DNA of 64,000 bases from Penicillium oxalicum (GCF_001723175.1 NC_064650.1:4030001-4094000); one strand, 5' to 3'; shown: positions 37,058 through 49,764, numbered from the stretch's first letter. Made by a program: numbers and translations. Notes: generated by a model from the sequence alone, not told the origin.

Positions 37058-38680
37058 TCAACCCTGTGGATTTGCCTGCGCTTGAATCCGGTTCAACGCA
37101 CGACGAGCCTCATCCTCACTATCACTTCCCATCTGGTCAAGGATGCGATCAATCTCATCATCCGTCGAGCTCAACCCCACCCGGGGCCCTAGACTTCCCC
37201 ATCGCGGGTAGCCGCCATTTGGTAGCCCATTTTGCGAGTGCACAACTGGATGGGGTTCCATTTTTTCAGAGGCAATCGATTCATTTAAACTTTGCTGTGC
37301 CGATGAAGGTTGCAAGGGCCTTGGACTTGAACGATACCCCGAGTTTTCGGGACTGGACATGAACAAAAGCGTTTCAATGGCGTCTTGCTCCATTGAAGTG
37401 TTTGGCGAATGGCCCCTCGACCCCAAAAGACCTTTCCGGGTGGAATTGGGCGGCAGCGGACGGGGAGCAATTGAAGGTGTACCCGGACCCAACACCCCTG
37501 GTGAGCTCTGCACGGCCTCGGGTACACCCAACTCTTGAGTAGAGTGATGCCGCTTGTGTCCAAGATACGGGCCGCCACCACTTGATTTCAAGGGATGCTC
37601 ATTCGGATTGGGTCGTCGCCGACGAGAGGCTTGCGAGGTATCAATTTCCACAGGAGGAGCCAACTTAGGGATGGAGAGAAGTTTGCGGGGTGGGGAGATG
37701 GCGGATTGAGAGCGTCGGTGCGATACAAAAGGGCGGTTTGTCAAGGTGCTGGGGTTTGGAGAAGCGTGCGACGTCGTGTTTGAGCTCAGAAGGCGTGCAG
37801 CTCCGCCCTCGTTGAGGCCTCCCCCGTTACGAGGGGGACCGGGCTGAGATTCCCGGGATTTCTCTATCTTGGCCGCTGCGTAAGAAAGTCGAGTTCGGAT
37901 ATGAACAGAAAGCTACCTCACATGCGTCAGTCAAGGGAAGATAGGAGATGATGGAGTGCGGATGATGGATACCTGAGCTATACGGCTTCCACTTAACGGT
38001 GAATTGGTACTCTGAGAACGACGTCGAACGACCCCCTCCTGATATGACGGCTGAGGTGATGGCGCTTGTATTGATAATGGCTTTACTTCTCCTGTTGCAG
38101 TCCTTTTCTGCCCAGAGCCAGGTCCCGTATGGCCGTCGGGCCGCGTTGTTTGACTCTTATAGGAGTGTGGTGAGTGATTTGAGTCGAGAGTATATTCGAC
38201 CTTCAATGGGTCGGGTTTAAGCATCATATCTTGGTCGAGCAGTGAGGTGTGAACGGGATCTCTGCACCGATTCCCCTTGTGTTCTGCGCATCTTGCATGT
38301 GGGCTCTCCACCGAATTGAGCTGAGATGACTCGGTCTTCGGATCCAGGCTCGACCCGATGGATGAAGAAGCGGGAAGCGAAAGGGTGCTGGCAGCTGGTG
38401 ATTCGCGACATTGACTTTCCCCAGTCGTGTCGCCCTTGCGCTCCAACGGCTCGACACAGCCAGTTTGTTCCTGTACTTGATTATAACGACCATGAGCGAG
38501 ACTGTCGGTGCGTGAAACTAGTAATTGGGTTGGTTGAGAATCATAAGTTGGACTCATGCAAGCTGATTTTTGTGGTGTACGGACTGTTGACACGCCTGAG
38601 GCGACCTGCGCGGTGCTTGTGGTGGTTTCGTCATCAGAAGGCCGTTGACTCAGCTGCCTGCTGTGACAGTCGGTCATCAT
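37058..38680 (-). CDS. Whi5/Nrm1-like G1/S transcriptional repressor
   Basis: The protein carries the short GTB motif by which Whi5, Srl3 and Nrm1 bind SBF/MBF factors. The model is complement(37058..37912, 37973..38680), 520 residues, with a 60 nt intron (GTATCC..CTGAC..GTAG). Splicing creates the motif: exon 1 ends GSRIAQ and exon 2 starts LSVHIRTRLSYAAAKIEKSR. The rest is disordered and Ser/Pro-rich with many SP/TP sites (for example STVRTPQKS) suited to CDK control, and a basic RRRRPNPNEHP stretch as a possible nuclear signal. A C-terminal acidic block (DDEIDRILDQMGSDSEDEAR) is striking. The start is set at ATG 38680 (MMTDCHSRQ); an upstream exon cannot be excluded. Family assignment rests on the GTB-like block only. 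Confidence 0.75.
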
Positions 38681-39706
38681 TGAAAGTATTACCACAAAAG
38701 TCGTGGCATAGAATATAAAGAGCCGACTTGATTGTATTTGCGCCCACTCTGGAAAGATTCAAGGTCGCAAGCCGCCAATAATGTGCTCGTGAGTCCCGCC
38801 TTGACCAGTGCACTCGACGTAGCTCCTCAGACCCAACGTCGCATTGAGGTCAGACTAGGGGCATTCACGTGGCAAGATCAGAGCACGTCCAGATTCGACG
38901 AGATGGAAAGCTGGTATACTGAAGGCTGTCGAATCGTTGCAAAGAGGCTCAAAATTGGCTGCCGCGACTGCCAGGCGCATCAGCCCGGTCCAGCGGGGAT
39001 CGGCCCGTACGCGCGCAGAGCTGATCACGGGAAAACAACGGACAGCTTGTTGCCTCTCGTGAGCGACCACGACTGAAGAAAGAATTATGCAGCTAATGAT
39101 AGCACGGGACAAATGATAGATTCCAAGGCAATGCGACCGGTCGTGAAGAGCCCGCTGGCCCAACCTGAGAGATACCACAAACTTACAAAGTGTAGCGCTG
39201 AGGACCCCATCGGCACCCGCTCCTCGACGGCGACGCGTTCAAGACGCGGTCACGTGCTGAGGTGCTCTGGCGCAATTGGGAAACTACCGAAACAGGTGAG
39301 TGTGACACACCTGGTTCGAAAACCCCCATGCTCCTGGAGTGTAGTGCAAAGAAAAGGCGAAAGAGGAATGCGTTATCAATCTCCGACCTGGGTGGTAAGG
39401 GGTCAAAGAACGACCGTGGTCGCGGATCAAGCCTATTCAAGAGTAACCCCGACTCGATATCGCTGGACCGACCTTGACCGCGGCTCGGAGGGCGAGCTGT
39501 GCCTAGATTGGACAAAGACTCCCTGAACAGACTTAGTAGTAATGTAGCCCAGAGTCTAGATAAGCCTCAATAAGACAAGATGTGGACCATGTGCAAATGA
39601 ATAGATTTTGATGCGCAAACGCCATCCTCAATGCAAGTAACAGGACATGGGTGCCCAATCAGGGCGTAAATAGTTTCTGATGAGATTCCCTCCCCCCAAT
39701 TTCAGA
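38681..39706. other. Region between the Whi5-like gene and BMS1
   Basis: This 1026 bp holds the Whi5-like promoter and the BMS1 3' UTR (both genes are on the minus strand). Two CACGTG E-boxes are present at 38866-38871 and 39251-39256. Short ORFs on both strands look random. I see no gene. Confidence 0.5.
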
Positions 39707-42700
39707 TCACTTGCGCTTTTTCCCACCACCACCGCCAGAATCATCGTCGTTCTTTCGCTTCTTGCCTTCTCGGCGCCAGTAGTCATCACGCTCACGCTTC
39801 TCACGAGCAGTCTTCTTCTCCAGGCTGTCCGCCACCTTGGCGCGATAGACCTTTCGGCGTTCTTCTTGCTTCGCCGCACGCTTGGCCTGCTTTTCATTCC
39901 GCATGGTGGTCAACTTCTGCATCAGATCGCGGGCCTTCTTTTCTTCTCCACCAAGCACGACCGCACGCTTCTGCATGTATGTCTTGTCCGAATGCTTCTT
40001 CATCTTGGTGATCTGCGACTTGTATGGCAATTCGGCGGCGAGCTGCTTGGGGACCCGAAGAGGGTTGAAGTGGCGTTCCTGACGCTCAATCTTACGGTAC
40101 GCAGAGTCCTTGTTCATCGGCGTGGGGATACCCTGGTCACGGCGCACCTCACCGGTGAGTCGCATGCCTTGCCAGCCGCTGTCGCCAGCGCCGCCTTCCT
40201 CTTGGTCGAGCAAGTTGGTCACGGGGTTGTAGAAGCGGTGAGGCTTGATAGGGTACCATGCGCGCAGGAAAACGATATCACTCATCAAGATCTTATCCTC
40301 AAAAGTGGCACGGAAGTATCCCTCCGGCTTGCTCAAAGCTCTCTTGATCTGACCTCGAATACCAGACACGGTCTTGATGGACGCACCCTCAAACTTGGCA
40401 ATCTCAAGAGAGGAATTGAACATGTCTTTGATGAATGCGGTATTCTTGAAGATCTTGTAAGGCACACCCGTGAGCTTGAGCTTCTTCACAATTTCGGTGT
40501 GCTCGTCCACGCTGAGCACAACACCGGTTGCGGCAATGCGGAACCCGGGGTTCTTGTTGGAGAATGACTGGACACAACAGAAACCAGTGTTGGGAGCAAC
40601 GAGGGGGCCGTAAAAGACACCGAAACAATGCATATGCTCGGGTGTGTACTTGAGCATTCGGTTTCGAGTTCGACTGTCTGAGGTGCTGTAGATGGGCAGT
40701 GACTGGAACCGACGCCATCCCAGGGAGAAGATGAGCGGATCATTGCTCTTCAAGATCTTCTTGTGCCATCGGTGCCTTTTAATACGAATTTGGACGTAGC
40801 CAAATCGATCCTCGGTGGGTGCTAAACCACCAACAATCACGGGGAAGCGAGGGTTGAACTTTGCGGCAAACTCGTAGGGCACATTTTCGAGGACAATCCG
40901 AGCGTAAGTTCCGGCCTTGTATCCTTCGGCACGAGCACGCGAGGCCGGGTCGAGCTCCTCGAATTCGGCTCGATTGATGTCAAGCTGCTTTTGCATCTTG
41001 GCCTTTTGCAAGTCGTACCAATCGTCTTCCCCAAACTCACCCTCCATTCCATCTCTTTGGCCGTCTTTTGCATTTGCAAATCCTTCACGATCTTCTTCTT
41101 CGAAACGTAATTTAAGCTCTTCCTTCCGCTTCGCATTGCGCTCCCGCTCAGCGTCGAGGTCAGCAGGGCCCTCGGGGGTCTCCTCGTCGTTCTCATCTCC
41201 CTCCTCATCCTCGTCTTTTTCGTCATCGTCGTCAAAGCCGTCGAAAGCTTCACCCGTTTCAAGATCTTCAAAGGCACCGTCACCCTCATCATCCGAGTCA
41301 AGGTCATCCAAATCGCCTTCTTCAAGTTCGTCATCGGAACCGCCTCCCCCAAGCTTGCCAGTAACGAAGCGTCGCTTTAAGGATTCAATCAGCTCCTCGT
41401 CTCGCCACTTGCGTTCAAGCTCCTCGTAGTCATAGTCAGGGACGGCCCGGAAGTCTTCTTGGTCGCGCTTTTCGTTATCTGTCTTCTTGAAAAATTCCTC
41501 CCCATCTTCACCCACTTCAATATCCGATTCGTCGTCATCGCGGTCCTCGCCTCGCCAGATCTGCACAACTTCCGCAGGAGTGATGGACTCATCGTACATC
41601 ATTCTCGACAGATCCTTGACACGGAATGCAGGACGCTTTCCATGCAAAGCCTTTGCGTTTGTAAGCATGTTGTCCTTCCAACGGGCATTTCCTTCCTCAT
41701 CCTCATCCTCATCCTCCTCGTCGTCGTCTTCGTCGTCTTCCTCGCCACTGTCCAGTTCTTGATCCTCGACGGACGAGACAGAGCCAAGATCTGAGTCGCT
41801 ATCAGCAAACGCGACATCTTCAGCCTCACGCTGCAGAGATCCGTTCTGTCTTTCCTTAAATTTCGACTCGAAGTCCGCCGGTGCAGACATATCAATCTCG
41901 CCGTCCTCGTCGTCACTGAAGTCGTCGTTTTCGTCTTGATCATCTCCAAATTCATCTTCATCCTCCTCGCTGGCATCTTCTTCGTCGGAACCGAGCTCGG
42001 TCACACGCTCGGTGTCAGCAACGCGCGCATGACGCTTGTGTTTTCTGCCACTTCCTTCGGCGTCCTCGGCTTTGGCAACTGCTTCACCACCTCTGAACAA
42101 ACGAATGCCCTCATCAGCCTCGCCGAGCATTCGTCGTTCACCTTGGAGGCCTACGACGAGCTTTTCGCCCAGCCCGCGGTTCTCATCGTCAGACTCATCG
42201 TCCGATCCGCGGTCAAAGGTGTTGGTTTTGAGGTCAATATAAACGGCATCTTTATCAACCAGCACGCCACCAACATCGGACATTGGAGCAAAAAGTAGCT
42301 TCTGCTTCTCACCCAGCCGACGTCGATTAGACTTGCCAGTGGCTTTGGCTATCTGCTGATCCATATAGGGGGTGGGGCAAGGATCGGGGAGCCCTTCAAT
42401 ACCGGAGACCGTCAGATCACCGACACCGGGAACATGCACTCGTGCGCCTTGCGCAGGGAAATTGGTGCCACGGAGGTAGCCGTAAAGTGCCACGGTTCGA
42501 TCGCACTTCGGATTCTCTTCGATTTGAGTTGGGGGAGTGATGTCCAAAAAGCGGTCGGCGAGCGCATACGGGTGGGAGTTGCGCCAGATAAGCGGACGCG
42601 GGTTCTTCATGACCGACAAGAAACGAGAAAGATTGTGAACCTCGCGATCGGGATATCGGCCGTTGATCACACCAGAGAGGTAGAAGAGTTTTGCGCCCTG

Positions 42701-43512
42701 GTAGAGCTCACTCCAAAAACGGTGCTTGAGGCGCTTTTTCGTCATGCGCAGAGTACTCTGCTTCTTGAATAAATCAAGATGAGTGAGAATACCGAACACG
42801 TTTCCAGGCATACCACTCGTTGAAAGAGCGTTCAGAAACTCCATCGTCTCCATCTCAAATCCGTAGTTCCCGTCAATCATCAGAAGAACAATATCTGCGA
42901 TCTTGGCAATATCAATCATAGCGGCGAGGGAATCGGAAGGGCATTCTAAGAACGTGAGGCGTTTGCGCTTAGTCGTGACCACAGTCAAAGGACCTTGTGG
43001 AGAGCTCAAAGTCTGCTTAGTGTATCGACGGATCAAGGATTTGAGCAAAGTCGTCTTGCCAACCTATGAAGAGTCCGGTTATGGTCAAATGAAAGCTCTC
43101 GAGATTCAAAACGGGCAAGGTTACTTACACCAGAGGGTCCGACGATTGCAACCACCGTTGGAGGAGCCTCCTCAGGCATACGATCGACCTGAGGAACATG
43201 TAATCTCTTCTCCTTGACCTAGAAGTCGAAGCCGATGTCAGCATGTGCATATGATCTTTGACCAAGTCGAGGCGTTTCAAACGTACATCGTGTGATCGAG
43301 CCGCCTGCTTGTTAAGTTTTCCAGGATTAGAATATGCAAAAGCCTTGGGGTTTGAGCCTGAATCGATCACATTGTTAGCACTCGAATGAGACTTCCTCGC
43401 GATCGAAAAGATGTTGATCGCAAAATTGACCGCGGAAATGCGCAATGAACTGACCCTCAAATCTCTTCTTCTCCTTGGCAGGGCGATGGGCCCTATTCGA
43501 TTGCTGCTCCAT
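39707..43512 (-). CDS. BMS1: Bms1, GTPase of the small-subunit processome
   Basis: Bms1 is an essential nucleolar GTPase in 40S ribosome assembly that delivers Rcl1 to the pre-ribosome. The model is complement(39707..43063, 43129..43218, 43287..43357, 43455..43512), 1191 residues (yeast 1183). Exons 1-3 give MEQQSNRAHRPAKEKKRFE, NPKAFAYSNPGKLNKQAARS and KEKRLHVPQVDR. The P-loop GPSGVGKTTLLKS spans the exon 3/4 junction at about residues 70-82. The G-domain continues with FLECPSDSLAAMIDIAKIAD. A long acidic middle (about 41150-42150, runs of Asp/Glu) is typical. The C-terminal half has the Bms1/Tsr1 blocks (GLAPTEDRFGYVQIRIKRHR, FNPLRVPKQLAAELPYKSQ), and a Lys-rich tail ends KKRK. The 5' end faces the DUF1989 gene. 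Confidence 0.96.
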
Positions 43513-44219
43513 GGTACAAATGGAGAGACCAGCGTCTCTGCAGTCTTTCTATTTAAAAAAAGAACTGTTGAAGCAGGTCTAGCAATGCAACGCCAACCTT
43601 GAAGCTGTTTCTCCAATTGATCCAAAATTATTATTTCGGGGCGGAAGAATATGAGGCCGATGGAGAAAAAAAGATTTTACCCTTCGGGACTAGCGTATAC
43701 CAGTTGTTGCTGTCAGTTTCTATTCCTGCCCCAGGCTTTAAGGCTCCTGACTGCCTGAAAAAGACGAACTCGCGACTCGCGAGTATGCAGGTGACTGGCC
43801 AGGGTGAGGACCATTTTATGCCCTGGCTATTAGTGGTCATGCCCGTTTTGTGTACTCCGTAGACTGGCCAATGACGAATCTTCTATCCGCAGCGACTAGC
43901 TCGCATGAAGTCTCACTTCGATCCAGGTCAGGTCAGAGAGTGGGATCCTTTATCGTGGGGGTGTGGCTCTCCCGATCCCCCTCCTTGAAGGTTAAGCTGC
44001 TAGTCAGCTCAAACCATGCCGGGTGGGGGGGGGCTCTTGCAATGGCGCAAAGGCCCGGTATCGGTACGCATTCAACTAGAATTGGAAGGCAGATTTCTTA
44101 AACAACCTAGTATCGCCCGGGCCAGTGTTCTTCGAGGGAACTTAATCTGATCCATAATCCATAATACTTACAGACGCTCCCTGACTTGACCTTCTGAGTG
44201 TCCTGAGCACAAAATTGAA
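43513..44219. promoter_or_regulatory. Divergent promoter region, BMS1 / DUF1989 gene
   Basis: This 707 bp lies between two divergent starts. A G-run (GGGTGGGGGGGG-like) lies at about 44021-44033. I see no gene. Confidence 0.5.
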
Positions 44220-45220
44220 ATGTCCATCACACGGCGACCTCCTCCGGCCTATGAGTCGTCACTGGCTGGTATTCAAGCAACAGATGCGATCTATCATAGG
44301 ATATCCGAAACTGCCTCCGACGTCACCGCACGAGTCCTGAAGGAGTCTTTCAAGATTCGCCCATGCTCCGCCCAGGCGTGGATTGTACCAGCTGGCGCTA
44401 TCTGTCGACTCACCACCCCAGAGGGGCCACAAGTGGGTGACTTGAACATTTGGAACGCCCAAAATCCCCGCGAACGACTGTGGGCTGCACGTACCCGTCA
44501 AATCCATGCGTCTCATGTATCCATTGGGGACCGGCTGTGGTCTAATCTGCCCTATCTACGACCTCTTGTGAGCATTACGGGCGACTCGCTGAGCGGCGGT
44601 CAGTTGCATGATGTGCTCGGTCCTGATGGGAAGCGTAAACCCGAAAAGGCTTTTCCAAGCACGCAATTTGGTGGGCGGGTACATGATCTGCTTGGAACTC
44701 GCTGTGATCCCTACGTCAACTTGCTGATGGGAGGCGAGACCTTTGATTTTCACTGCCATTCCAACCTAACCCGGTCCGTAGTCCCTTACGGTCTAACAGA
44801 GCTCGACGTCCACGACGTGCTTAATGTCTTTCAAGTCACTGGGCTTGATGACCAGGGTCGATACTTCATGGAGACGTCTCCTGCTCAGCCCGGAGAATAT
44901 TTCGAATTCTTTGCCGAGGTGGACGTGCTGTGTGCGCTATCTGCATGCCCTGGTGGTCGGTTCTATTAACCTAGTCCCTCAGCAGATGTTGTGAGCTCTG
45001 CTGACCTCTTGATTGCGTTACAGGTGACCTTTCCCACTGGGGATGGGGCGATAAAGAGGGGAACATGTCATCTACATGTCGCCCATTAGGTGTTGAGGTA
45101 TATCAAATAGCGGATGAAAGGGTGTTGGAAGGTTGGAGACCGCCCCAGAGCCCAGCATACAAAGGCATGCACGGGATGAACATGCCTCCCCGTCAGCAAG
45201 ATGAGTACACTGGCGTGTAA
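44220..45220 (+). CDS. DUF1989 (urea carboxylase-associated) family protein
   Basis: Bacterial relatives lie beside urea carboxylase genes; the biochemical role is unknown to me. Exons are 44220..44955 and 45024..45220, 310 residues. The first exon alone would stop at 44969 (CPGGRFY), but a 68 nt intron joins CPGG to DLSHWGWGDKEGN, restoring the family's conserved C-P-x-G-D block and a downstream CRPLGVEVYQI segment. Other visible motifs are GPQVGDLNIWNAQNPRE, TRCDPYVNLL and DFHCHSNL, where Cys/His residues could bind metal (inference). No signal peptide or membrane span is visible. The 5' end is 707 bp from BMS1, transcribed away from it. Confidence 0.88.
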
Positions 45221-46085
45221 GTGCGAATATGGGCGTATCGATTTTTTTCTTTTAAGAAAAATCTAGAAATTTTGAATGTTATTGCCTAGCTACCCAACCT
45301 TAGAAGACTCGCTCGTGTCAATAAACTTGACGGCTCAGGACACGGCGTCCCCATCGCGATATCGACAGAAGTGGGCCTGTGTTATCAGCACGTGATCTGC
45401 CCCGCGTTTTGCGTGAACGATAGCGTCATCGCCGCAGCGGATGTTTCGTCGAAGTTACACCACCATTCATGCAAAGGTCCCCTTACAAGTCAGCGTACCA
45501 CTCGGCAGCTGAGATTTTCCCTGTTTTGGTTAACCGAGCTCAGCCATCTCTTTACTTCTCTACAGGCGTTGTATACCTGATCAATGATGAGAGACCTCGG
45601 ACGCGTAGAAAACGTTGTTGCACACATAGATTGAACAAGGAGAACCGTGGGAAAGAATGCGTACGTCGTGCAACGAGGGAAGCATTTTGAGCGCGAGAAG
45701 TACTTTCAAGCCTCTAGGGTTGGCTGTATGCTCCAAGGTCTGTCTTTTGGCCGCCAGGAACGAGCATTGGAGGGGCTTGCATCCAAAAGGGGGGAGACAA
45801 ACATGCCCAGGGTGCTCGCATGGCCAACGAAAATGGCGTAAGCCCGCCAGTGCCTCACTGCCTCGTACTGCCTCGTACCTCCTCGGACCCGAAAAGGCCA
45901 GTGGCCGCTCTTATCAGTCGAATGTCCCACTACTTGCTATAAGACCACCAACCCCTCCCTTCTCCACCTGCTTATCTCCACCATCTTCGAACTTCCACCC
46001 AACGACTCAACTTGCTCATCTGTCGGTCAAACCTCGACTGCTTCCAACCCATTTTCGCACATCAGTACGCGATCAGTCAGCCACT
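45221..46085. promoter_or_regulatory. Upstream region of PBI2
   Basis: This 865 bp has no gene I can support, although small ORFs are present. There is a CACGTG E-box at 45389-45394. The last 150 bp before the ATG are C/T-rich on the coding strand (about 45950-46080, TCCACC-type tracts), as expected of a well-expressed gene. Confidence 0.5.
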
Positions 46086-46528
46086 ATGCCTCTCTCATAC
46101 AACGTATGTGTCGCTTTTACTCGATGAATGTGAGGTATCTCGATGCTGATAGCGCACAGGTCACTCTGAAGCCTGACGCTCCTGCGGACAAGCTCGAGGC
46201 GTAAGCTTTCCCTCTCCGGACGCAAGCCAGGTGAATGTATTTGTGCTGAATCTGACTGCTCTTCTTCTTTAGTGCGAAGGAGGAAGCCGTCAGTAAAGGT
46301 GGCTCTATTAAGCATGAATACAGCTTGATCAAGGGGTTCGTGTAAGTATACCATTTGATTTTGCTTCGCAGTATCCGCCTTACATGCAAAACGTCTCTCT
46401 TTCTGGTGAGCTCGAGGGCTAAAGATTGTTCATTGCCTAGTGTCGAGTTTCCTGATGACCACGTCGACACTCTGGAGTCCAACGATCACGTCCACGTCGA
46501 GAAGGATGCAGAGGTCAAGACTCAGTAA
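46086..46528 (+). CDS. PBI2: Proteinase B inhibitor (Pbi2/I9 type)
   Basis: This small cytosolic protein belongs to the inhibitor I9 (propeptide-like) family; yeast Pbi2 inhibits vacuolar proteinase B and works in vacuole fusion with thioredoxin. There are four exons: 46086..46103 (18 nt), 46160..46200, 46273..46341 and 46441..46528, giving 71 residues. None of the exons is visible as a long ORF; the gene was found by joining GTATGT/GTAAGC/GTAAGT donors to AG acceptors in phase. Spliced blocks are MPLSYNVTLKPDAPADKLEA, then SKGGSIKHEYSLIKGFVVEF and HVHVEKDAEVKTQ. GGSI-HE-IKG is the I9 core shared with yeast Pbi2. No signal peptide is present. Confidence 0.92.
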
Positions 46529-47205
46529 AGGGTCGACCTCTGATGACTGCGAGGCTTGGCCTGCACGGGAGTGCTTCTACGTGACGCCATCTTTAAGTAG
46601 CAGCGAAACATTGGTTGCATGGCAGCTTCCAGCTTATGTACATATAGTTTCTCAGTAGCTTCCACGTCCTTCAGTTTGCGGATGTGTTGCTCAGTTGCGG
46701 AGTCATGAAGTAACGAATACCACCACATTTTACTCTTTTTCCATGTCGAAGCTGCATCCGCAGTTTCGCACCTGCTGCAAGTACATCGACTCGCGGGAAA
46801 CTCTCCCAACGTCACTGATCAGCAAATTTCGGTGCTGAAGACTTCGTTGTAGAATGGTTGGAACCTTTCATCAAGGGGGAATTAACTAGCCAAGCCGTCA
46901 GGCAAACCATGTCGACGCATCTTTTCCATGAGGAAAACTGAACTGAGCCAGGGAATACGATCAATCAAGTAAGCGGTCAAGTCCAGAAGCTTTTTGCAGA
47001 CCTGCACCGACAGAGACACGCGCGTCCTGTCAGCGCATTTGGCGGGGGGTCAATGATAAAGTGTTGAACTCGTTGAGCCGCGGATACCCGTTCATCTGCT
47101 CGTCACCGCCTCCCTGCTGATAAGACCCCCCCGTTTCCACATTCGATCACCATATTTCCATGCCTGCTTTAGAGGCACGATACGACTGCTTCAGCACTCG
47201 GGGCA
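46529..47205. other. Region between PBI2 and the PDK-type kinase gene
   Basis: This 677 bp contains the PBI2 3' UTR and the kinase promoter. I see no additional gene or repeat. Confidence 0.5.
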
Positions 47206-48622
47206 ATGCTGGCGAAAGGGCATACCCGCTGCCCGCGAAAGTGGTCGCAGTCACTTCGCCATATTTCCACGTCGCAGAGGACTTGGGACTGGACCAATCA
47301 CTCAACCAAAGATGCTGCGAAAGATGATGTCGCTCAATTGGCCGCAAGTCCCCGTCGTCCCCTGACCTTGGCAGATTTATTAAGGTGCGTCAAAGAGGAT
47401 ATTAGGCCATAGACATAACCCAAATGAGGGGACTGACGGGAAATGACCTGCTAGGCATGGACGGCCACCGTTGTCTAAGGATGCCCTTCTCGCGTCGGCG
47501 AACTTTACACTCAACCTGCTCCCCGCACGACTTGCCTCCAGAATCCAAGCATTGCGAAATTTGCCTTTTATCGTTGTCTCTAATCCTCACGTATCAAAAA
47601 TCTACCACAACTACCAACACTCACTGTCCACCTTGCTCCCCTACCAAAAAAGGCGAATCACGACACTCGAGGAGGAAAATCAATTTGGTGAGGTTCTCGC
47701 GGACCTGGTCCAAACACACACCAACACCATCCCTATTCTTGCTCGAGGATTCCTCGAGTGTCGGAAATACGTCAGCCCGGATGATGTGACACGCTTTCTG
47801 GATACTCATCTTCGTGCTCGTATTGGTACCCGTCTGATTGCGGAGCAGCATCTGGCGCTTCACTTTGCCTCTCAGCCAGTCCGCGACGAGCCACACCCGC
47901 GATCATCGTCCAGCAGTGATAAAAGCGCCGTTCCCTCGAACTATATCGGTGTGATTGACACTGCGCTTCAGCCCGCAAATATCATACGAGTCTGTGAGGA
48001 TTTTGTTGGAGAAATCTGCGAATTGAAATACGGGGTTCGTCCGCGCCTTGTCATTGGAGGCGAGCCTGATGCTTCATTCGCGCATATCCCGGTTCATGTG
48101 GAGTATATCATTACAGAATTGTTGAAGAATGCATTCCGCGCAACGATCGAATCTGGAAACGAGCGGAATCCCATTGAGGTGACCATTGCTGCAGCACCGG
48201 ATGTGCCTGGCAGAGAACCACCCATTCAAGGAGATGCCGATACTGGGTTTGAACTCGGTAAAAGTGGCGGAATGTATGTCGGCGAGACAATGGGTCCCTC
48301 CAGTCCCTCATCGCAGAGCATCACCATTCGAATTCGCGATCGCGGAGGTGGCATTCCGCCTGAAGTTCTCCCTCATATCTGGTCATACAGCTTCACCACC
48401 TTTTCAGACATGAACCTGAACTCGGATAATGGCAACATGGATGCTCTCAACACCATCTCCAGTAATAGTGGTCATCTCAGCAGCATTGCGGGCCTCGGCT
48501 ATGGGCTTCCGCTTGGTCGGGCTTACGCAGAGTATTTCGGTGGCAGTATTGCCGTTCAGAGCCTGTGGGGCTGGGGAACAGATGTGTACCTCACCCTGAA
48601 AGGCGTGGGCAAGGTTGACTGA
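47206..48622 (+). CDS. Mitochondrial pyruvate/branched-chain 2-oxo acid dehydrogenase kinase
   Basis: This is a GHKL-fold Ser kinase that switches off the pyruvate (or branched-chain) dehydrogenase complex by phosphorylating E1-alpha. Exons are 47206..47384 and 47455..48622, 448 residues. The N-terminus (MLAKGHTRCPRKWSQSLRHI) is basic and Ser-containing, fitting a mitochondrial presequence. The 70 nt intron joins LTLADLLR to HGRPPLSKDALL. Visible ATP-site boxes are the N-box ELLKNAFRA (about 281), G1 DRGGGIP (about 355) and G2 GLGYGLPLGRAYAEYFGG (about 406), then WGWGTDVYLTL. The helical PDK domain is seen as ARGFLECRKY and LRARIGTRLIAEQHLAL. Fungi carry Pkp1- and Pkp2-type paralogues; I cannot decide which this is, nor exclude a BCKD kinase. 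Confidence 0.92.
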
Positions 48623-49764
48623 GCAGAAAATTGGTTCTGGCCTCTCTTCCTTGCGGCAGACCAGGGCCTGTATATGTTCTTGTGATTTACTTGCAAAGTC
48701 TCATGGTTGGCAGGCAAGAGATACGAGGATATCCACTGGTCGGCTCGGGGCTACATCAAGTTCCCCCATATGCCAGTTGCTCGGACCCAGTATCCGTTCA
48801 ACAAAAGTCCTCCGTGACAGGGGCCGAGACAGTTCGGTAGTCATGCGCAACCATGTCTCAGATGTCACCCAACATGTCGGCGGTACTACTCAGCAAGATC
48901 CTCAGAGGTGCTCAAATCCTTTCGTCAGTGAAGTTTCTATGTCCACTGAACGCCTCTTTCTTTTGTGGCCACGCCTGAGATTATCGCCTTGGATCTGAGG
49001 CTCGATATTCTGGTACAAAACTTCAACGCGGCGCGATCTCGTGGTATTCGTGTTGGCTGTGGTGGAGATTTTGCAAACAGATACCAGCGGCAGGTCATGA
49101 ACGCAAAATAAGTAGTACATGCCGAGTCCTTTGCTAGGTGACCGCGACGCATTGTGTATGGTTTGAGATAGCGCACTGCAGGCTCTTGCTCAGTCGCTCC
49201 GCATATGAAACTCGCTAGACTGAACGAGATGGTACTTTGGAGCGCTAGTTATTCCTGACCATGTTTTCTTAATTGAATGCAGAACGTACTTTATTAAACA
49301 AAACCTGCATTAGTTCCAATTTGCATGGATTCGCATCCCAGCATACTACGTATTAGCCGCTCGGCAGTACGCTACTTGTAGGATCAGCGATATCGGTAGC
49401 TACAATCGATCTTGGAGCCTCTTGATTGGTGGTTCAATGCCGAGGTCATTCCTTCATGAAGCAGATCACAACGAACTCAAAAACAAAACCACGATCCTGA
49501 TGAGAAAAGAATCCCCAAACAGATGATGCGCGCCCATATGCCCCCACGTCTCCTCATCTCCTCATGGCTCGGTGTTCACCCCGAAGTCCCCGAGTTGGGG
49601 AAAGTGCCAATCCTGCGCGTCTTCCCCAGACTTCGACGCATGACTTCCAGTTTCTCTTGTCTTTTGTTTAGTTTTTTATTCTTCAACTTCAATGTGCCTA
49701 TCATCCTGTGAAGAAATTTGCTAAATAGAATCATCTGGGAACTAAAACCTCTTGATAGACAGCT
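48623..49764. other. Gene-free region between the kinase and ThDP enzyme genes
   Basis: This 1142 bp holds the kinase 3' UTR and the ThDP-enzyme promoter. Only short, random-looking ORFs occur. The 49270-49320 part is AT-rich. Nothing else is supported. Confidence 0.5.

Noticed and set aside
39290..39330. Possible tRNA T-arm (GGTTCGAAAACC-like)
   Set aside because: The flanking bases do not form the 5-bp T stem, and no matching acceptor or anticodon arms are found nearby.
39680..40567. 295-codon plus-strand frame opposite BMS1, and Ser-runs at 40917-41762
   Set aside because: These are mirror images of conserved BMS1 coding sequence and of its Asp/Glu-rich middle, which reads as poly-Ser on the other strand.
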